From a virus, in IMG/VR virus record IMGVR_UViG_3300037156_000075, positions 1 to 38,226 of that record: a stretch of DNA of 38,226 nt; one strand, given 5' to 3'. The notes beneath the pieces are model-generated. The model did not search any database. It was not told the origin of the DNA and worked only from the letters and a program-made list of their open reading frames with translations. Made by a program: the position numbers and the translations under genes. This document shows, in pieces, positions 1-7,955 of this stretch (positions are counted from its first letter, which is position 1; each line of letters starts with the position of its first letter).

Positions 1-929
1 CAGCGCTCCTCGAAAACGATCCTGATTATGTTCACAGATTAAATTCTGAACCAAACGAAGCGTTACGAAAGGCCTATCGATATGGTGATTGGGACATCTT
101 TGCGGGCCAATTCTTTGGTGAGATTCGCCGAGAAGTGCATTTCATTGAGCCTTTTCCCATTCCTCGTCATTGGCCCCGTTTCGGCGCATACGATTTTGGA
201 TTTAACCATCCCGCAGCTTTTGGCTGGTTCACCAACGATGAGGACGGAAACGTTTTCCTTTATCGGGAGTTTATCAAGGCGGGGCTACGGGTTGATCAAT
301 TTTCCAAACACGTTAACCAATTCGAAGACACCAAGCTCCTCAATCCTGTTGTTGCCGGATGGGACGCATGGGCCCAAAAGAATGTAATTTCGTCGCACGA
401 TAAGGGCTCAAGCCCAACGGTCGCGGAAGAATTCGCAGCCCACGAGATTCAACTCTCACGCGCGGAGATCGATCGCATTCAAGGCGCGCAGCAGGTTCGC
501 AACTATCTCGCATGGCAAAAGACTACGCCAGAAGGCCAAGACGGGCGCCCGCGATTCTATATTTTCAATACATGTCCCATCACATTCGATGCGCTCACGA
601 GAATGCAGCACGATCCGGACCGCTTAGAAGATGTTTTGAAAGTTGATTCATCTGACGGCGATCCTCTCTCGGGCGATGACGCCTACGATATGTGCCGCTA
701 CGCCCTCATGAGTCGCCCAATGATCGCCCAAGCTCCGAAGGTGCGAAATCCCTATGGCTCTTCAGCGTGGGCCGCACAGCAAACTAAGCAAATGGAAGAG
801 TCAATCGATCACCAAGCGCAGGTCCAACAAGCGCAAGAGAACTTCGAGGACTTAGTCGCGATTCTCGACATGGACCCAGACGACGATCCTTTAATGCACT
901 TCGTGAACAAGAGAAAGAGTGGACGATGA
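1..929 (+). CDS. terL: Terminase large subunit TerL, 3' part (residues about 196-503)
   Basis: This is the C-terminal part of the DNA-packaging motor; the reading frame is open at the left edge (codons start at base 3) and ends in TGA at 927-929. It continues the gene that starts at 36829, because bases 1-815 match 37412-38226; joined, TerL is 503 residues, normal for the family. The portion holds the RNase H-like nuclease domain, with an early acidic motif (SYDFGFNHP or AYDFGFNHP), a middle GWDAWAQ motif and a late DDAYDMCRY motif as candidate metal-binding acidic sites. It would cut concatemers into genome lengths at the portal. The next gene overlaps its stop by four bases. Family assignment is firm; the exact catalytic residues are inferred. 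Confidence 0.93.
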   Translation, partial: ALLENDPDYVHRLNSEPNEALRKAYRYGDWDIFAGQFFGEIRREVHFIEPFPIPRHWPRFGAYDFGFNHPAAFGWFTNDEDGNVFLYREFIKAGLRVDQFSKHVNQFEDTKLLNPVVAGWDAWAQKNVISSHDKGSSPTVAEEFAAHEIQLSRAEIDRIQGAQQVRNYLAWQKTTPEGQDGRPRFYIFNTCPITFDALTRMQHDPDRLEDVLKVDSSDGDPLSGDDAYDMCRYALMSRPMIAQAPKVRNPYGSSAWAAQQTKQMEESIDHQAQVQQAQENFEDLVAILDMDPDDDPLMHFVNKRKSGR

Positions 930-1183
930 AAGACTCATCACTTTGGCACGACGGCATGGAATTTATTCCAGATTACAATGTTTGCGATCATGAGCGGGTC
1001 AAAAGAACGTGGGCCGAGCGGCTCTTCGAATTTCCATGGAAGCCATGGCAATCGCACAAATCAGTTTTTGCGCCAAAGGCTTACATGATGCCAGGAAACA
1101 AAGTCATTTTAAGCCTTCAATCCTATGCCGCGCTGAGAACACACATTCAAGAGAAGAAAAAAAATGGATCAAAACAAGCTTAA
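926..1183 (+). CDS. Small tryptophan-rich protein between TerL and portal
   Basis: An 85-residue protein I do not recognise. Its ATG overlaps the TerL stop as ATGA, so it is probably translated by coupling. It is rich in Trp, Phe, His and Lys in the first half (motifs FEFPWKPWQSH and SLWHDG), and ends in a basic helix with a run of lysines. There is no signal peptide or membrane segment. Position between terminase and portal suggests a packaging or head-assembly accessory role, but that is inference from context only. The following gene starts inside its last 20 bases in another frame. Confidence 0.7.
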   Translation: MKDSSLWHDGMEFIPDYNVCDHERVKRTWAERLFEFPWKPWQSHKSVFAPKAYMMPGNKVILSLQSYAALRTHIQEKKKNGSKQA

Positions 1184-1436
1184 AGAAGCAATCGCGTTCG
1201 CTCGTGAAAATGGACTCAAGTCAATCGAGGTTGAAGGCATTCGTATGGAACTAGGAGACCTCCCTATGGAACTAAATGTCCAGGGTCTCCCAGATGTACC
1301 ACAGCCCGAAGGCCCCTACGACAATCTCACAGACGAAGAAATCACTTACTGGGGCTCTGATTACTTCAATGAGCTGCAAGTCCAAAAAGAATTAAGAGCC
1401 AAGGCCAAAGAGGAAACGGAGTCCACTCGTGAGTAG
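1164..1436 (+). CDS. Small acidic protein upstream of portal
   Basis: A 90-residue acidic protein of unknown function. The ATG lies within the 3' end of the preceding gene (20-nt overlap) behind a purine-rich stretch (gagaagaaaaaaa) that can serve as a ribosome site. The N-terminal 25 residues look like an amphipathic helix, the middle is Pro-rich, and the C-terminal third (from about residue 50) is a charged helix rich in Glu and Lys. The portal gene starts 8 bases before its stop. It has no recognisable catalytic motif. It most likely belongs to the same late transcript as TerL and portal. Confidence 0.7.
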   Translation: MDQNKLKEAIAFARENGLKSIEVEGIRMELGDLPMELNVQGLPDVPQPEGPYDNLTDEEITYWGSDYFNELQVQKELRAKAKEETESTRE

Positions 1437-3375
1437 TCAAAAGGTTTCTCGTAAGAATATGAAGCAATCGGTGAACGGGAAAACAACTCGTGAGCCGAGA
1501 ACCGACGGGACAGACCGGACAAAGTATTTCTGGTGGAAAAACTTCGATGACGATGAAAGGCTAGCGCATGAGCTTTGTTCAACTATTCGATTCCTTTCAA
1601 AACATCAAGACAACAGGCTTAACCAGCTCACGAATTCCACAAGACTCTATGGAAATTCTACGGCTTATAACCAGCTTGGCACTAGTTTTAGTCGTGTTAC
1701 AGCAGCAAGCTCGACCCCTTCTAACTCTCGCATTAGTTTTAATCTCTGTAGTTCTGCTATTGATACACTGACAGCGCAAATCGCTAAAAATAAAGTCGTG
1801 CCAACATTCATTACTTCTGGTGGAATTTGGGGAATGCAGCGGAAGGCCGAGAAGCTTTCCAAATTCATCGAAGGAATTTTCTACGAACAAGATGCGCATG
1901 AGAAACTCACATATCAAACTCGTGATTCTGGCATCTGGGGCGATGGTATCCTGCACCCCTATCGTGATGCCAATAACCGTGTCGCGATTGAGCGCCGTGT
2001 TCCTCATGAGTTTCTGGTTGATCTTGTGGAGAGCGCTGTTCTCGACGTGCCGAAACAACTCCACACGCTTAAGGTGGCAGACCGCGATTCCATCATTGAC
2101 CTCTATCCTGAGCATGAAGAAGCAATTCGACTCTGCGGGCCTGCCAATTTTGACGATACTGGTGGCGATCCGACGGCGGCGAATCTTATTTGCATATCGG
2201 AAAGTTGGCATCTGAAGTCTGGGCCAAAAGCCAAAGACGGAATGAAGGTCATTACTCTTCCGGATAGCTCTGTCATTCTCGATAAAGAAGAATACAAAAA
2301 AGACTTTTATCCATTCGTGATCTTGCCTTATTCGAAGCGCGCAATCGGCTTCTGGGGGCAGGGCGCATGCGAGCGACTGCAAAACATCCAGGGCGAAATC
2401 AATCGCCTGATGATCGCAATTCAGCGCGCGATGTGGATGGGCGCAGGCTACAAGATCCTGTCGCATGTAAATGACCGCGTGCCGACTCAGCACTTCACAA
2501 ACGATATTACGTCAATCATCAAATGGTCTGGAGCGATTAAGCCAGAATTCATTACGCCGGCGTTCATCCAAGCCGAGATCTCTCCCTATATTGATTCTCT
2601 GATCGCCAAGGGAATGCAGCAAGAGGGCATTAGTCAAATGCAATCGGCCAACATGAAGCCTCAGGGGATTGATTCTGGCGCAGCCCTTCGGACTTACGAT
2701 CAGATTGCAGATGATCGCCAGCTGTTCTTCGCTCAAAGAGTTGAGGGAGCGGCTTTAGAGCTCGCGCGCCAGTGTATCGAAGTCGTGAAAGACATCGCGG
2801 CTGATACTGGCGGCTCTTACAAGGCGAAATTCCCAAACACAAACTTCATTGAGACAATCGATTGGGCAGAGATTGATCTGAAAGAGGACGAGTGGTGGCT
2901 CAAGGCTTTCCCGACTTCCGAACTTCCGGAAGAGCCAGCGGCAAAACTCGCAGCAGTTCAGGAGTACGCGCAAGCTGGATTCATTAGCCCTCGCACGGCT
3001 CGCAGACTCATGCGCATGCCGGACATTGAGATGGCCGATGCGTTAGCTAATGCCGCTGAAGATTTGATCTGCAAAATGATCGAGGACATTCTTTACGATG
3101 GCAAAAACTCTCGGCCCGATGGCGAGATGGACTTAGTTTTAGCTCGTTCGGTTGCGCTTGAGTATATGAACTATGCGAAGCTCAATGATTGCCCGCCGAA
3201 AAGAATCGCAATGCTTCGTACTTGGATGGGATATCTGAGCGACGAGCAGGGCTTAACAGCTCCGCCAATGCTCCCGATGATGCCAGGAGCAGCGCCAGGA
3301 CAGGCTGCTCCGATGGCAAACCCTGAGCCGACTCCGACCTCCAACATGATTCCGAATATCGCAGGCGCCGCATGA
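1429..3375 (+). CDS. Portal protein (head-tail connector)
   Basis: A 648-residue protein with the size, position and pattern of podovirus portal proteins: it follows TerL and precedes scaffold and capsid. The portal forms the dodecameric ring through which DNA is packaged and ejected. The N-terminal 50 residues are polar and basic. The core from about residue 80 has the usual mixed alpha/beta pattern, with a long helical stem region around residues 300-420. The C-terminus is a flexible Pro/Met/Ala-rich tail (LPMMPGAAPGQAAPM) typical of portal barrel ends. The start is GTG at 1429, chosen because GGAG at 1418-1421 is seven bases upstream; an in-frame ATG ten codons later lacks a better site. 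The stop overlaps the next ATG (ATGA). Confidence 0.85.
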   Translation: MSSQKVSRKNMKQSVNGKTTREPRTDGTDRTKYFWWKNFDDDERLAHELCSTIRFLSKHQDNRLNQLTNSTRLYGNSTAYNQLGTSFSRVTAASSTPSNSRISFNLCSSAIDTLTAQIAKNKVVPTFITSGGIWGMQRKAEKLSKFIEGIFYEQDAHEKLTYQTRDSGIWGDGILHPYRDANNRVAIERRVPHEFLVDLVESAVLDVPKQLHTLKVADRDSIIDLYPEHEEAIRLCGPANFDDTGGDPTAANLICISESWHLKSGPKAKDGMKVITLPDSSVILDKEEYKKDFYPFVILPYSKRAIGFWGQGACERLQNIQGEINRLMIAIQRAMWMGAGYKILSHVNDRVPTQHFTNDITSIIKWSGAIKPEFITPAFIQAEISPYIDSLIAKGMQQEGISQMQSANMKPQGIDSGAALRTYDQIADDRQLFFAQRVEGAALELARQCIEVVKDIAADTGGSYKAKFPNTNFIETIDWAEIDLKEDEWWLKAFPTSELPEEPAAKLAAVQEYAQAGFISPRTARRLMRMPDIEMADALANAAEDLICKMIEDILYDGKNSRPDGEMDLVLARSVALEYMNYAKLNDCPPKRIAMLRTWMGYLSDEQGLTAPPMLPMMPGAAPGQAAPMANPEPTPTSNMIPNIAGAA

Positions 3376-3464
3376 ATCACTGTGATTTAGCCGTCTGCAT
3401 TGAGCTTGGAATCTTCGCTGTGATCTCGATCGCCTTAATTCTCACAATTATGAGGCTCAAATGA
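3372..3464 (+). CDS. 30-residue single-pass membrane peptide
   Basis: A tiny gene too short for usual gene finders. Its ATG overlaps the portal stop (ATGA at 3372-3375) and its TGA overlaps the next ATG (ATGA at 3461-3464), so it sits exactly between two coupled genes. The product is 30 residues: a short polar N-terminus with two Cys, a hydrophobic segment over about residues 11-27 (LGIFAVISIALILTIM), and a basic end (RLK). That pattern fits a single transmembrane helix with a positive cytoplasmic tail. Function is unknown; a membrane peptide in the portal operon could be a small virion or lysis-related component. The perfect double overlap is the main evidence that it is real. Confidence 0.6.
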   Translation: MNHCDLAVCIELGIFAVISIALILTIMRLK

Positions 3465-3829
3465 AAGTGGTTCGCGTTGCCAGAAACAAATTCCGAGATC
3501 TCAAGCGCACGAAGCTTTTGTTTCTCACCTACGTTCTCACGTTTCCGGACGGAGAATATTGGATGAAACAGCAAGAGATGAGCGCTCATGACATGATGTT
3601 TGAATTAAAAAAGATCATCGCTCAACACAGGCGTCAAAAATCCGAATGGAAAGACCGCGCGATGGCTATTTGGCGCTGTGGCGAATGCTGGTGGAAAGAT
3701 GAGGCCGGCGTTGAGCATCTCATCATGCTTGAAGACAAGCGTCGACCCAAGCGCGAGCTCCGCTGGGGCGTAAACCAAGCAGGATTCGCAAACTTTAGAA
3801 CAGAAACAGGAACGGAGACACCACAATGA
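3461..3829 (+). CDS. Basic protein with a WRCGECWW motif
   Basis: A 122-residue basic protein I do not recognise. The N-terminal 60 residues are Lys/Arg-rich with a predicted helix-strand pattern. Around residue 70 it carries WRCGECWW, a CxxC flanked by Trp, followed by a strand and a basic loop (DKRRPKREL). The CxxC could bind metal with only one pair visible, or be redox active; neither is shown. The start overlaps the preceding membrane peptide gene by four bases and its TGA overlaps the next ATG. It sits between portal and scaffold, a slot that often holds small head-assembly proteins. Confidence 0.7.
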   Translation: MKVVRVARNKFRDLKRTKLLFLTYVLTFPDGEYWMKQQEMSAHDMMFELKKIIAQHRRQKSEWKDRAMAIWRCGECWWKDEAGVEHLIMLEDKRRPKRELRWGVNQAGFANFRTETGTETPQ

Positions 3830-4086
3830 GCAATAAAGAGTGGTTCATTCGACCGGGTGCAGACTATTCCGCTGAGTTTATTCAGGACATGCAGGACGAA
3901 TTTCCATTTAGCGATGGCGTCCCAGTGATCAGAAAAGACATCTATTTAGATCTTTATCTGAAGTGGGCTCAAGCCTCGGTCTTTCTCGAAACAATCGTCG
4001 GCAATTCTCAGCATGATCATTCAGTTATCCCAGAAGAATACGTCAATAAAATACGAAAATTTTTAGAAGAGGTGAATCGTGTCTAA
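3826..4086 (+). CDS. Small acidic protein before scaffold
   Basis: An 86-residue acidic protein, function unknown. It starts with an ATGA overlap with the preceding gene and runs eight bases into the scaffold gene. It has an N-terminal stretch with aromatic residues (EWFIRPGADYSAEF) and two predicted helices covering about residues 38-60 and 68-86. No membrane segment, Cys pairs or enzyme motif are visible. Its tight packing into the portal-scaffold operon suggests expression with head genes. It could be a scaffold-binding or portal-binding accessory, but nothing in the sequence proves this. Confidence 0.7.
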   Translation: MSNKEWFIRPGADYSAEFIQDMQDEFPFSDGVPVIRKDIYLDLYLKWAQASVFLETIVGNSQHDHSVIPEEYVNKIRKFLEEVNRV

Positions 4087-5089
4087 AGCAAGCGCGCTCG
4101 CAGCACTTAAAGCAGTACCAATAACAGATATTCAATCGGCAGTTCATCCACAAGATCCAAAGATGGCCGGGACTCAGCCAGGACTTTTAACTCCGAATGT
4201 TCCGGTCGGCACTGTGGTTAATGTTCCGGTTGATACGATTACGGCTGCTGAACCAAAAGATGAGTTACAAAGCAGTCGCTTGGCAATCTTTGCAAAGAAA
4301 GAGGCCGCAATTCAAAAAGAGCGCGAGGCTTTAAAGCGTGAACGTGAGGAGTGGGAGAAGGGCGACCGCGCCAAGAGCTCCGAAGTTCTTTCAAAGGCAA
4401 AGCTCTTCGAGGAAACTTTCTCGAAAGATAAACTCGCGGCATTTCGCATGCTCGGCTATTCCGATACAGACCTCATCAACATGATGTCAGGAGTCGAGGA
4501 GGGGCGCGCGGCCGGGACTGGATCTTTGAGCCAAGAAGAAGTCCGAAAACTCGTCAAAGAAGAGACGAACCGCGTTCGTCAGGAATTCGAAGAGAAAGAA
4601 AAACAAAAGCTCTCGCAAAATAATGAGCAAATGGTTCGCGGACTTAAGTCAGACATCAAAGACACAATCAAAGAGATGTCTGAGAAGTACGAATACTGCG
4701 CATTTGAGGGTGACGACGCCCAAGCAAAAGCTTATCAAATCATTGTCGATAATTTAGAGGCCACGAAATCAGATGAAAAACCGTATGGAGAGCTTCTCTC
4801 GATCGAGCAAGCTTTGGATGTCGCTGAAGAGTATTATGAGAAGCGCGCTGAAGCCATGGATGCGCTCAAGAAGCGTCAAGCCCGGGGCCAGGCTGCACAG
4901 ACTGAAGCGCCGACTTCTGTCAAAGAGGGCGAACCACCAAAATCGAACATGTCGGCAGCCCGGCCCAGAACTTTAACGAATAGTGTTGCCGCATCAACAG
5001 CCGCAAGCAACACGGTTCAATTTGAAACACGACAACAAAAAAAGGAGAGGCTTGCTAAATACCTCTCCTCTTTAAACGACAAGACTTAG
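4079..5089 (+). CDS. Scaffolding protein
   Basis: A 336-residue, highly charged protein directly before the capsid gene cluster, matching phage head scaffolds by position and composition. It would template procapsid assembly and be lost before DNA packaging. The N-terminal 60 residues are low-complexity; residues about 65-110 form a strong coiled coil (alternating Lys/Glu with regular Leu/Ala, for example KKEAAIQKEREALKRERE). More helices follow to about residue 265, and the C-terminus is Ser/Ala/Thr-rich and basic, as expected for a capsid-binding end. The start is GTG at 4079 with gaagagg about eight bases upstream; no nearby ATG is better. Its TAG overlaps by four bases the stop of the converging minus-strand gene. 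Confidence 0.82.
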   Translation: MSKASALAALKAVPITDIQSAVHPQDPKMAGTQPGLLTPNVPVGTVVNVPVDTITAAEPKDELQSSRLAIFAKKEAAIQKEREALKREREEWEKGDRAKSSEVLSKAKLFEETFSKDKLAAFRMLGYSDTDLINMMSGVEEGRAAGTGSLSQEEVRKLVKEETNRVRQEFEEKEKQKLSQNNEQMVRGLKSDIKDTIKEMSEKYEYCAFEGDDAQAKAYQIIVDNLEATKSDEKPYGELLSIEQALDVAEEYYEKRAEAMDALKKRQARGQAAQTEAPTSVKEGEPPKSNMSAARPRTLTNSVAASTAASNTVQFETRQQKKERLAKYLSSLNDKT

Positions 5090-5184
5090 GCTTTTTTCGC
5101 GCGGCGAGTGACTTTTTTAGTCTTGCCCTTGCCGTACGATTTTTTGCCAGACGTCGTTTTTGCTTTGATTACTTTTTTTGCCAT
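5086..5184 (-). CDS. 32-residue lysine-rich basic peptide
   Basis: A short minus-strand gene missed by length filters: ATG at 5184, TAA at 5088-5086, 32 residues. More than 40 percent of residues are Lys or Arg (MAKKVIKAKTTSGKKSYG, then GKGKTKKVTRRAKKA), with no acidic residues. It resembles the Lys/Arg-rich tails of histone-like proteins and could bind nucleic acid or neutralise charge, but I recognise no family. GAGG lies about six bases before the ATG, which supports translation. It is the second gene after the Acb2-like gene, eight bases downstream, so the two probably share one transcript. Its end converges on the scaffold gene. Confidence 0.6.
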   Translation of the reverse strand: MAKKVIKAKTTSGKKSYGKGKTKKVTRRAKKA

Positions 5185-5192
5185 GACGGACC

Positions 5193-5447
5193 TCAGTTTC
5201 CAGTTACGGGTTTAGTAGCGTATTTCACCGCGAACATGCTGCCTTCTTCAAGCTTCGTTTTCACGATTTGAAGGCCGCGTTCGTTTGCTTTTGGAATCAC
5301 AGTTTCCAAAAAGGTATAGAGCTCATTGAACTTGAAACGAATCAAGTTCGAAAGCTCAACGCCTTTCGCGTCAACCGGCCACGCATTGAATTCGTTTGCG
5401 ATCTTGCCTGTCGTGCCGACGCCCGTAGTTCCATGTCCTGTTTCCAT
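5193..5447 (-). CDS. acb2: Acb2/Tad1-type cyclic-nucleotide sponge (anti-CBASS)
   Basis: An 84-residue protein whose C-terminal half carries the Acb2 hairpin signature. The stretch LQIVKTKLEEGSMFAVKYA aligns with T4 Vs.4/Acb2 (pattern L-I-KTKL-E-SM-A), and the preceding helix (ELSNLIRFKFNELYTFLE) matches the first helix of the hairpin. Acb2 proteins form hexamers that bind the cyclic di- and trinucleotides made by CBASS, and related proteins sequester Thoeris gcADPR signals, so defence effectors are not triggered. The start at 5447 is chosen over an upstream TTG/ATG because GGAGG lies five bases before it. The gene is antisense to the late genes, which fits early, separate expression. Ligand range cannot be read from sequence. 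Confidence 0.82.
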   Translation of the reverse strand: METGHGTTGVGTTGKIANEFNAWPVDAKGVELSNLIRFKFNELYTFLETVIPKANERGLQIVKTKLEEGSMFAVKYATKPVTGN

Positions 5448-5474
5448 AAGACCTCCAATTGGATTGTTTCGTAA

Positions 5475-5503
5475 AGAATTCCGCAGCCATAGACGCAAGT
5501 CAA
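5475..5503 (-). promoter_or_regulatory. Putative sigma70 promoter for the acb2 operon
   Basis: On the minus strand TTGACT (5503-5498) is followed after 17 bases by AATTCT (5480-5475). The -35 is near consensus and the -10 is weak. It lies 28 bases upstream of the acb2-like start and would let the two minus-strand genes be expressed by host polymerase apart from the late genes. The assignment is by eye. Confidence 0.4.
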
Positions 5504-5521
5504 GCATCGCGATTTAGCCCA

Positions 5522-5550
5522 GACTCATGCCGGGAATCCACACCTATTAG
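5522..5550 (+). promoter_or_regulatory. Late element copy 1 with seven-codon ORF (MPGIHTY)
   Basis: GACTCATGCCGGGAATCC at 5522-5539 is the first of three exact copies in the genome (others at 19001 and 35096), all on + and all between operons. Within it ATG at 5527 opens a seven-codon frame ending TAG at 5548-5550. It lies about 100 bases before the capsid gene, with the minus-strand acb2 operon on its other side. I infer a late promoter or leader element. There is no good ribosome site before this copy, which favours a DNA role here. Confidence 0.65.
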
Positions 5551-5642
5551 AAGACTGCTGAAGACATATTTTGCCCATCAGACATCGGGCGCTTGCGGTT
5601 GCCAAAAATACATCTCTCGAAAATTAACCGGAGCAAATCCAA

Positions 5643-6944
5643 ATGGCAGCTATTACCCAGAGCACGGTCCCAGGCATTTTAAAAGAACTCTATGATGGCC
5701 AGAAGACAATGTGGCTTACCTATTCTGACAATCCGCTTTTGGCCATGTTCGATAAGCAAACCAAGTTTAGTGGTAAATTTTATCCAAATTCGGTCGTTTA
5801 CGGCCTCTCTCAAGGCGCATCTGCAACCTTCGCCAACGCTTACGCCAACCAGAACAGCCCGCAGGTCGCTGAATTCTTGATGACAAGAGTTTCCGACTTC
5901 TCGCTCGCTACTATAGATGGCCAGCTTTTAGCCGCTGCAACCACTGATCCGGGCGCGTTTCTCGACGGCTCTGAGCTCATGATCGATGCCGCTTGGCAGA
6001 CCGCTGTTAACAGACTTGCTTCGGCAATGTTCCGTAACGGCGCCGGCACAATCGGGCAGATCAGCTCAGTATCTCACGTCTCTGGTGCTGGACCATATAT
6101 CACGCAAATCGTTTTATCGAATCCTGACGATTCGGTTCAGTTCGAAGTCGGCCAAGCTCTTAACGACGTTCAAAACGTCGATGGCTCTGGTTCAACTTCG
6201 ATTCTCGCAAGCCCACAGGTTGTCATTTCTGTAAACCGGAACACTGGCGTTTTGCAGACTACATCGGCAGTCGACGGCAGCACGGATTTCACTGCGAACT
6301 ATTATCTCGCAGTTCAAGGTGATTTGCCTTCGACAGCGAATAACAACTTTCAACCGAGCGGTTCGACAACTACGAACTCTCTCTTGAAACTTGCTGGTCT
6401 TCAGGCTTGGTTGCCAATGACCGCACCGGGCGGCAGTGATTCATTCTTCGGAGTCAATCGCAGCGCAGACGTTCAGCGTCTCTCGGGCGTTAACTCGAAT
6501 CAAACGGGCGTGTCTATCGAAGAGGGATTGCTCTTCGGCACAGGTCAAATCGCACTTCAGGGCGGCAAAGTCGATACGGGCGTTTGCTCTTACGCGACCT
6601 ACACAAGCCTGATCACTTCACTCGGTTCAAAAGTTGTCTATGTCGATGAAAAAATCGGCGAGATCGGCTTCCGCGGCGTGCAAGTGAATGGCGCGAATAC
6701 AGTCATGAGCGTCTTCCCGGATCGTAGCTGCCCAGACGGTTGGGTATTCGCTCTCGAGATGGACGACTGGACTCTCCGCTCGCAAAACGAAGCTCCGCAC
6801 ATTCTGAAGTACCTCGATCAAATCGAGATCTTGAGAGTTCAAGGACAAGACAGCGCAGAACTTCGGGTCGGCGGCTATATGCAAATGTATCCGAAACACC
6901 CCGGTCATCATGGCGCGATCCAGGTGCAACTGAATGAATTCTGA
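5643..6944 (+). CDS. Major capsid protein (HK97-fold type)
   Basis: A 433-residue protein in the capsid slot directly after the scaffold, with the overall pattern of HK97-fold capsid proteins of podoviruses. An N-terminal arm is followed by a helical region to about residue 130 (PGAFLDGSELMIDAAWQTAVNRLASAM resembles the spine helix area; only its position is indicated). A Ser/Thr/Gly-rich insertion spans about residues 135-250. The C-terminal axial part ends in DQIEILRVQGQDSAELRVGG followed by MQMYPKH. It would form the icosahedral shell. The ATG at 5643 follows a CCGGAG sequence. It is the first gene after late element 1, which fits strong late expression. A long intergenic leader of about 100 bases precedes it. 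Confidence 0.85.
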   Translation: MAAITQSTVPGILKELYDGQKTMWLTYSDNPLLAMFDKQTKFSGKFYPNSVVYGLSQGASATFANAYANQNSPQVAEFLMTRVSDFSLATIDGQLLAAATTDPGAFLDGSELMIDAAWQTAVNRLASAMFRNGAGTIGQISSVSHVSGAGPYITQIVLSNPDDSVQFEVGQALNDVQNVDGSGSTSILASPQVVISVNRNTGVLQTTSAVDGSTDFTANYYLAVQGDLPSTANNNFQPSGSTTTNSLLKLAGLQAWLPMTAPGGSDSFFGVNRSADVQRLSGVNSNQTGVSIEEGLLFGTGQIALQGGKVDTGVCSYATYTSLITSLGSKVVYVDEKIGEIGFRGVQVNGANTVMSVFPDRSCPDGWVFALEMDDWTLRSQNEAPHILKYLDQIEILRVQGQDSAELRVGGYMQMYPKHPGHHGAIQVQLNEF

Positions 6945-7077
6945 AGTATGCAGAATCATTAGGCTTTATTGATTTAGCAATTAAAAAACAGTTTCCAGGG
7001 GTTCTGTAAAAACGCCTGACCGCACACCAACGGGGGTTGATGAAGCGGCAATTAATCCCAAAACCTTAGGGGAACAC

Positions 7078-7953
7078 ATGTCAAACGCACGGTACACGCA
7101 GTTTTTCTATACGCCACACAAGGCGCCAGTTCTTCTTGATTGCAATTTTATAATCGATCCAGCGAATGGCAACGGCTACGGTGTCCGCGCGCTCAAGGGC
7201 CAGGGCATTTCTCGCGTTTACATGAACTCAACTGCTTCAATCACTGGAACGGTTGCGACGACAGCGAATCAAATCACTGCGATTGCTCAGGGGACCTCAA
7301 GTCTTCAAATCGGAATGCCGGTTCAAGGAACTGGAATCCCAGCTCAAACAGTTATTACAAGCATCATCAGTTCAAGCGCTGTCGGAATTTCCGCGACGCC
7401 CACTGGAAACCACGCTAGCGAAACGATCACCTATCAGGCCCCAGGCAGCCCGAATCCAAATGCTGGAAATATCCTCGTTCAATTCACTGACAACTTTCGA
7501 CGATACTTTGGCGGCTTCAGCGGCTTCGTGAGCCCTGTTTCTGGAAGCGCGATCGCGGTCACAACTGGCGTCACAGCCGGATTGCTTTACACGATCGTGG
7601 TTCTCGGAAATACTTCCTTGGCTCAATGGCAAAAACTTGGCGTTCCGGTCGGCACTGTCCCGGCTGTGGGCGTTACCTTCATGGCTCCTGTTACAACAAC
7701 TGCGACAGGCACAGGATTTATCGAAGTTCCGGCGGCGGCTGGATCAACAATCGATCACATCGAAGCAATCGGCGATCCGAATACAACGATTCAGTCGAGC
7801 CAAAGCTCAACGGCCATCGTGGGCCAGTCGAGCGGTGCATATATTTGGCTCGCATGTTTTGCCAATAGCGTACTGACTGCGCCGGTTTCTCAATCTGGTG
7901 TCGGCCTCGCGTTCTACTTCTCAAATTCCAAAATCATGGTGGACGGAGAATAG
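7078..7953 (+). CDS. Capsid-associated/decoration-type structural protein
   Basis: A 291-residue Gly/Ser/Thr/Val-rich, all-beta-looking protein directly after the capsid gene. It contains the segment YTIVVLGNTSLAQWQKLGV and PAVGVTFMAP (about residues 160-200), a pattern I associate with small beta domains in phage capsid-decoration and fibre proteins. The N-terminal 50 residues are more globular, and a repetitive Thr/Ser/Ile-rich middle region follows. The start has GGGGAACAC just upstream. A likely role is capsid decoration or head fibre; the precise role is inferred from position. A 133-base gap separates it from the capsid gene, in which I see no clear terminator or promoter. Confidence 0.65.
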   Translation: MSNARYTQFFYTPHKAPVLLDCNFIIDPANGNGYGVRALKGQGISRVYMNSTASITGTVATTANQITAIAQGTSSLQIGMPVQGTGIPAQTVITSIISSSAVGISATPTGNHASETITYQAPGSPNPNAGNILVQFTDNFRRYFGGFSGFVSPVSGSAIAVTTGVTAGLLYTIVVLGNTSLAQWQKLGVPVGTVPAVGVTFMAPVTTTATGTGFIEVPAAAGSTIDHIEAIGDPNTTIQSSQSSTAIVGQSSGAYIWLACFANSVLTAPVSQSGVGLAFYFSNSKIMVDGE

Positions 7954-7955
7954 CA

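Noticed and set aside
1597-2493. Long minus-strand frame (298 codons) opposite the portal gene
   Set aside because: Antisense to a well-supported portal gene; no domain or ribosome site.
5522-5539. Similarity of the late element to the T7 promoter (GACTCA, then GGGA)
   Set aside because: The T7 upstream TAATAC part is absent, the spacing is off by one, and no single-subunit RNA polymerase gene is present.
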